A stretch of DNA of 64,000 nucleotides from Zelopaecilomyces penicillatus (taxonomy: Eukaryota; Ascomycota; Sordariomycetes; Hypocreales; Pseudodiploosporaceae). The number at the start of each line of letters is the position of its first letter. The stretch's first letter is position 1. Positions 60,364 to 64,000 of this stretch are shown one piece after another. The stretch is taken from the NCBI GenBank assembly GCA_005765155.1, contig VCCP01000007.1, positions 1,815,501 to 1,879,500 on the forward strand. Direction: 5' to 3'. The translations under genes were made by a program, and so were the position numbers. The notes below the pieces were generated by a model. It ran no database searches and was not told where the DNA came from. It worked only from the letters and a program-made list of their open reading frames with translations.

Positions 60364-61803
60364 ATGGCCGACATTGCCAAGCACATTGGCATAACCTGCC
60401 CAGGCAAAAGCCAGTTCTACGTGTGCAAGGATAAACCCACCCGTTTCCTTGGCTGCTGCAAGGTCGACCCATGCCAGACGCCGGAGGGCATCTGCCCGTT
60501 CCACAGCCTCGAGGCGACGACGATGCAGCACCCAGGGTGGGTGGACATTCCGGAGCAGGATTGTCTAAGCCATCAAGCTGGGGTGAAGTGGTATGCGTGC
60601 GTGGCAGACAACGTTAGCAGCAGCAGCAGCAGCAGCATTAGTGGTAGAAGTACATCATCATCGTTTATGGGGTGCTGTGCTGTGAATGCGTGCAGAATCG
60701 GGAGGTGTCCGGAGGAGATGGTGCGGGCGGCGATGCTGCATAGGAGTGATGTGTTTGCAGCGCCGTTCTTGAATGGTGGTGGAGTAGCTGTGTCTTCTGT
60801 TTCTTCTGCTTCTTCTTCTTCTTCTTCTTCTTCTTTCGCTTCATCGATAAGGACGACGACTACGACGACGAGTCCATGGCTTGGCAGCACGACTGGAGAA
60901 GTAGAAACGAGTGTGGGTGGTGGTGGTGTTGCAAGTACAATAAGCGGCATCAGCCAAGGCACGACGACGTGGACGGTGTCGCAAAATGCTCCGATTCCAA
61001 CAGGGTTTCCGGTTGGACGGGATTCAAGAAAGGGCTTATCGCATCAAGCTGTGGCAGGGATAGCTACGGGATCTTCCCTGGCAGTGATACTGGTACTGGG
61101 GTTGTTGGTGGTGGTGGTTTGGTATCTGAGGAAATCAAGGCCAAGACGATCCTCGCCTTGGATCGCCAGGCCAACATCTCCACTACTACCGCCACAGCTC
61201 CAGCTACGACGACCAGCATCACCACCACTACCAGTAGAAGCAGATTCCCGAATCGCCGCATTGGGCAAGATTCCAGAGCTTGACTCTGAGCGGTCGCTCG
61301 CCCCCTCGTTGAGCAGCAAACCAGCCGCCGTCGCCGCCACAACAACATCCAACTACTCCAGCCCGATGACTACAACAACTGTGGTTGTTGAAGAATCGCC
61401 GATACTGGGTGTCTTCGCTCCGCCGACACTGCGACTTATTGCAGAGTTGCCTGGGAGTTCGATAATGGCGCCACAGGACTCCACAACATCCAATACCAAC
61501 AGCAGCAGCGACAACATTGGCAACATTGGCAATGTTGGCAACAGAAACCACGCGTCAGCCACATATCCGGTTTTGAGGGGTGGCGCATCCATGACGACTA
61601 CGATGGGCTGGGAGGACAAGCACCTCGGTGGAGGTGGAGAGAAGGCGGGCGAGGACGACGCGGCTTCGGCGATGTTGTCCGTGTGGGCGGCGAGTGAAGT
61701 CGATAGAGAGAGGGAGAGGGAAAGGGAGACGACGCTTCATCATCCGTGCGATGGGCTGGTTGAGCTGGAGGGCTGCGTCATCCCGGCAGACTATCGAAGG
61801 TAA
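60364..61803 (+). CDS. Single-pass membrane protein with two cysteine-rich repeats
   Basis: First in-frame ATG gives 479 residues. Two repeats of the form C-x-x-x-x-(F/W)-Y-x-C ... F-x-G-C-C-x-V-(D/N)-x-C ... CP occur at about residues 12-45 and 67-116. A long Ser run, a Thr run and a Gly-rich linker (about 140-200) follow, typical of O-glycosylated fungal surface proteins. One transmembrane helix lies at about 229-254 with a basic stop-transfer RKSRPRR. The cytosolic tail is Ser/Pro/Thr-rich and ends in an RERERERE tract. The layout suggests a surface sensor or wall-contact protein (inference). No signal peptide is visible after this ATG, so the true start may lie in an unrecognised upstream exon. 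AGC and TTC trinucleotide repeats (60615-60634 and about 60796-60833) encode the Ser runs. Confidence 0.72.
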   Translation: MADIAKHIGITCPGKSQFYVCKDKPTRFLGCCKVDPCQTPEGICPFHSLEATTMQHPGWVDIPEQDCLSHQAGVKWYACVADNVSSSSSSSISGRSTSSSFMGCCAVNACRIGRCPEEMVRAAMLHRSDVFAAPFLNGGGVAVSSVSSASSSSSSSSFASSIRTTTTTTSPWLGSTTGEVETSVGGGGVASTISGISQGTTTWTVSQNAPIPTGFPVGRDSRKGLSHQAVAGIATGSSLAVILVLGLLVVVVWYLRKSRPRRSSPWIARPTSPLLPPQLQLRRPASPPLPVEADSRIAALGKIPELDSERSLAPSLSSKPAAVAATTTSNYSSPMTTTTVVVEESPILGVFAPPTLRLIAELPGSSIMAPQDSTTSNTNSSSDNIGNIGNVGNRNHASATYPVLRGGASMTTTMGWEDKHLGGGGEKAGEDDAASAMLSVWAASEVDRERERERETTLHHPCDGLVELEGCVIPADYRR

Positions 61804-63266
61804 TTGGGAAACCTTGGCTGTGCTAAGTTGGAAAAGCATAAAACATAGAATAAAAAACCGAGAATCGGCAGGCGTTTTAATTTTTTTAGTTTGTATTTTT
61901 AGAAGAGCTAGATGTTCCAAACTAGATAGAATAGTAGTTTAATGAATGTTCCAATTGCTGATGCGGGAATTGATGGGGAAAACAAGGCGCCTCTTTAATC
62001 CAGCCAATTGTCGTTATTGCGCGGCATTTGATGTTTTTAAACACAGTATATATTTGATTCGACCATGAAACAACATACTCCACATCCATGTTGATTTGGA
62101 AAACAATGAGTGCTGCGATGGAACAAGGCAATCATGTCAGCCAAGGAATAGTAAAACAACTAGAAACAGGTTGACAAAATCCAGGGTATAAAGAACCGAA
62201 ACTTGGATCAGGGCCAGAACACGCAATCCGATTGTGAAAAGGCGGCAGCAGAGCTTCGTTCTTGGCTGGTTGGTCTTGGCTCTGCTATACACGGCTGCAG
62301 CGGCACATTTATCTGGAGCACCCCTGGTAACCTTTTTGCTGTTTGTGATGGAACGGCCAAGGCAATTTGCGGGGAGTGAAGGAAGCAAAACGAATGGAGG
62401 GGGCAAAAACAGACAATAACATGACCTTTCATTCATACTGTGTGTCAACCGATGAGTTTATCATTGCCCCAATCGCCCATCGTCCGTATGCGGGTTTTCT
62501 CCCCTCCAACAACCAGGGATTCGTCATCACTCGTCATGATACCGTAATAGGGCGAGTGTTGCAAGTACCTTTTCGCGCGCTCGCCGGCCGGCGCACCGGA
62601 CTTGCTTCCATTCTTTTTACCGGAGGATTGTCCCATTGGAACGGCCCCTCCAAACCGCGTGCGGACATGCTGCACCTGTGGTTGGGCGCGCGGACTCGTC
62701 CGAGGGTGTGAAGGCCATCTAAATTATTGTGGCTCTCCTTGTTTGTTTTGTGTGAGTGTGTGAGTGAGTGTGAAGTATGTGTTTGGGCTTTCCCGGTATT
62801 TCTCTACATGATGGTGGCCTCGTATTTTTTTTGGTTCCCTCTAGAGGACGCCAAGTTTGTTTTGGTTATTGGGCTCGGATCGGCCGCCTCATCGGCTGAG
62901 GCGGAGGACGGGGGAGGGGAAGGTTCATAACGTCAAAGATTTAGATTGGACTGTTCTCGGCAGAAGGCGAGTCTCTAATACTCAGCTGAACGGGATTGGG
63001 AACGAGGAGAGAGAGAAGGGAGAGTGGAGACATTGGTTTCCTCTTGTATTCAAAAGAAGGACGTCTCGCTCATTCCAATTCTGATTTATACACACACTTT
63101 GGAACGCCTTTCACTCGACAAAAAAGCCAACTCGCCATACATAGTAAGGCATCCCATCGTTCATCTTCAAAGCCACCAAATCCTCGACAAGAGAGGGAGA
63201 GAGAGTTTCTTTGCTATTTCTTCTCTTTTTTTTCGCCCGTTTATATATAAAAACTTCCCTACCACC
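61804..63266. other. Intergenic stretch, no gene seen
   Basis: Short frames only. The last 150 bp before 63267 are pyrimidine-rich, as is usual for strongly expressed fungal genes. A TATATAAA at 63244-63251 is too close to the start codon to be the TATA box. Confidence 0.5.
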
Positions 63267-63779
63267 ATGAAGTTCGGACTGTCTGCTCTCCTCTTCGGAG
63301 GGGCGAGCGCCATGCACCTCGCCGACCTTGATGCTCGAGACATCTTCGAGCGCCAGGACACCACCGTCGCCTCTTCGACGGCCACCGTGATCCAGACGGC
63401 CGTCTCTACGGCTACTGTGGTTCAAACTACGACATTGCCATCGACTACTACGATTGGCGTTACAACTGCCACTGTCACTTCAACAAGCGCCGTCACGCAA
63501 ACCGTGACTTCATCTGTGACTCCAGGAACAGGTACTACTAGCAGCGGTACTGGCACTGCTACTGGAACTGCAACCGGCACCGGAGGCGGCGGCGGCGGCG
63601 GCGGCGGTGGGGGTGCAACTACCGGAGGCGGTGGTAGCGGTGGCGGCGGCACCGGAGGTGGTGGTGGTGCCGGTGGTGGTACGCAGACTTCTGCACCGGC
63701 GGGCAATGCGGCTGCTACAGCTCACGCGGTCAACTTGGCCCCCATTGTCGGACTGGCAGCTGCTATGTTGATCATCTAA
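63267..63779 (+). CDS. Probable GPI-anchored Gly/Thr-rich cell-wall protein
   Basis: Single exon, 170 residues. Residues 1-16 form a signal peptide (MKFGLSALLFGGASAM). A Thr/Val/Ser-rich region (about 30-105) has TATVxQT-type repeats and is likely O-mannosylated. Next comes a poly-Gly region (about 106-140, with eleven consecutive Gly), then APAGNAAAT and a hydrophobic C-terminal tail (LAPIVGLAAAMLII). That tail fits a GPI-attachment signal with an omega site near the Gly-Asn-Ala-Ala. It is likely a cell-wall or surface mannoprotein. No catalytic domain. The strong pyrimidine leader and biased codons suggest high expression. The Gly run is coded by a GGC/GGT repeat and may vary in length between strains. 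Confidence 0.82.
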   Translation: MKFGLSALLFGGASAMHLADLDARDIFERQDTTVASSTATVIQTAVSTATVVQTTTLPSTTTIGVTTATVTSTSAVTQTVTSSVTPGTGTTSSGTGTATGTATGTGGGGGGGGGGGATTGGGGSGGGGTGGGGGAGGGTQTSAPAGNAAATAHAVNLAPIVGLAAAMLII

Positions 63780-64000
63780 TTCAGGTCAATTTTTCATCAA
63801 TCTGTATCACTGTTCAATTACTTGGGGGTAGGAAGAGAAGCATAAAGAGGCAGAAAATCACATAGGAGGATGTTGATGGTTCGAGGCTACGCTCCTTCAC
63901 TGTGTGGACATTGAATTGGGGATGCAATTGAGGGTGGGATTTAATTGTAATAATTTCAGTATTCACTGAGTTTGTCAATACATTTGTTTCCTTGACACTG

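Noticed and set aside
63244..63251. TATATAAA as a TATA box for the last gene
   Set aside because: Only about 15 bp before the start codon, leaving no room for a transcription start and leader.

Overview
This window looks like nuclear DNA of a filamentous ascomycete (Pezizomycotina; Sordariomycetes/Hypocreales is my best guess, from overall protein style only). Most genes carry 50-130 bp introns with GT..AG borders and CTAAC-type branch points. Genes lie on both strands, leaders are pyrimidine-rich, and the genes are separated by long non-coding stretches rich in simple repeats. I saw no rRNA, tRNA, CRISPR array or complete transposon.

Left part (1-21.7 kb), mostly housekeeping: after about 4.3 kb without a gene come a secreted ferritin-like (Rds1-type) protein, RNA polymerase I subunit RPA12 diverging from a spartin/senescence-domain protein, gamma-tubulin complex component GCP4, a coiled-coil protein, a small uncharacterised two-exon gene and a 450-residue uncharacterised protein.

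Middle (21.9-35.9 kb), a small secondary-metabolite locus: a 15-exon highly reducing polyketide synthase (KS-AT-DH-MT-ER-KR-ACP, about 2533 residues) on the minus strand, and an MFS exporter with five exons on the plus strand. Between them lie the remains of a sulfotransferase-like (Sulfotransfer_4 type) gene scattered over three frames. The synthase has one apparent single-base frameshift in its ketoreductase domain and a GC-AG intron just before its ketosynthase cysteine. The locus may be decaying, or the frameshift may be a homopolymer sequencing error.

Right part (37-64 kb), lineage-specific and repeat-rich: an uncharacterised acidic protein, a gene desert of about 5.1 kb, two APH-fold kinase paralogues (one with the catalytic HGD changed to HGN), a class-I glutamine amidotransferase, a degraded SNF2 helicase tail with an internal 189-bp tandem duplication, a complete SNF2/RING helicase, a diverged 290-bp direct repeat beside both helicase loci, a broken gene with a nonsense codon and a frameshift, a membrane protein with two cysteine-rich repeats, and a Gly/Thr-rich probable GPI-anchored wall protein.

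All exon boundaries were read by eye from frame, splice consensus and remembered family patterns. No alignment or search was run.
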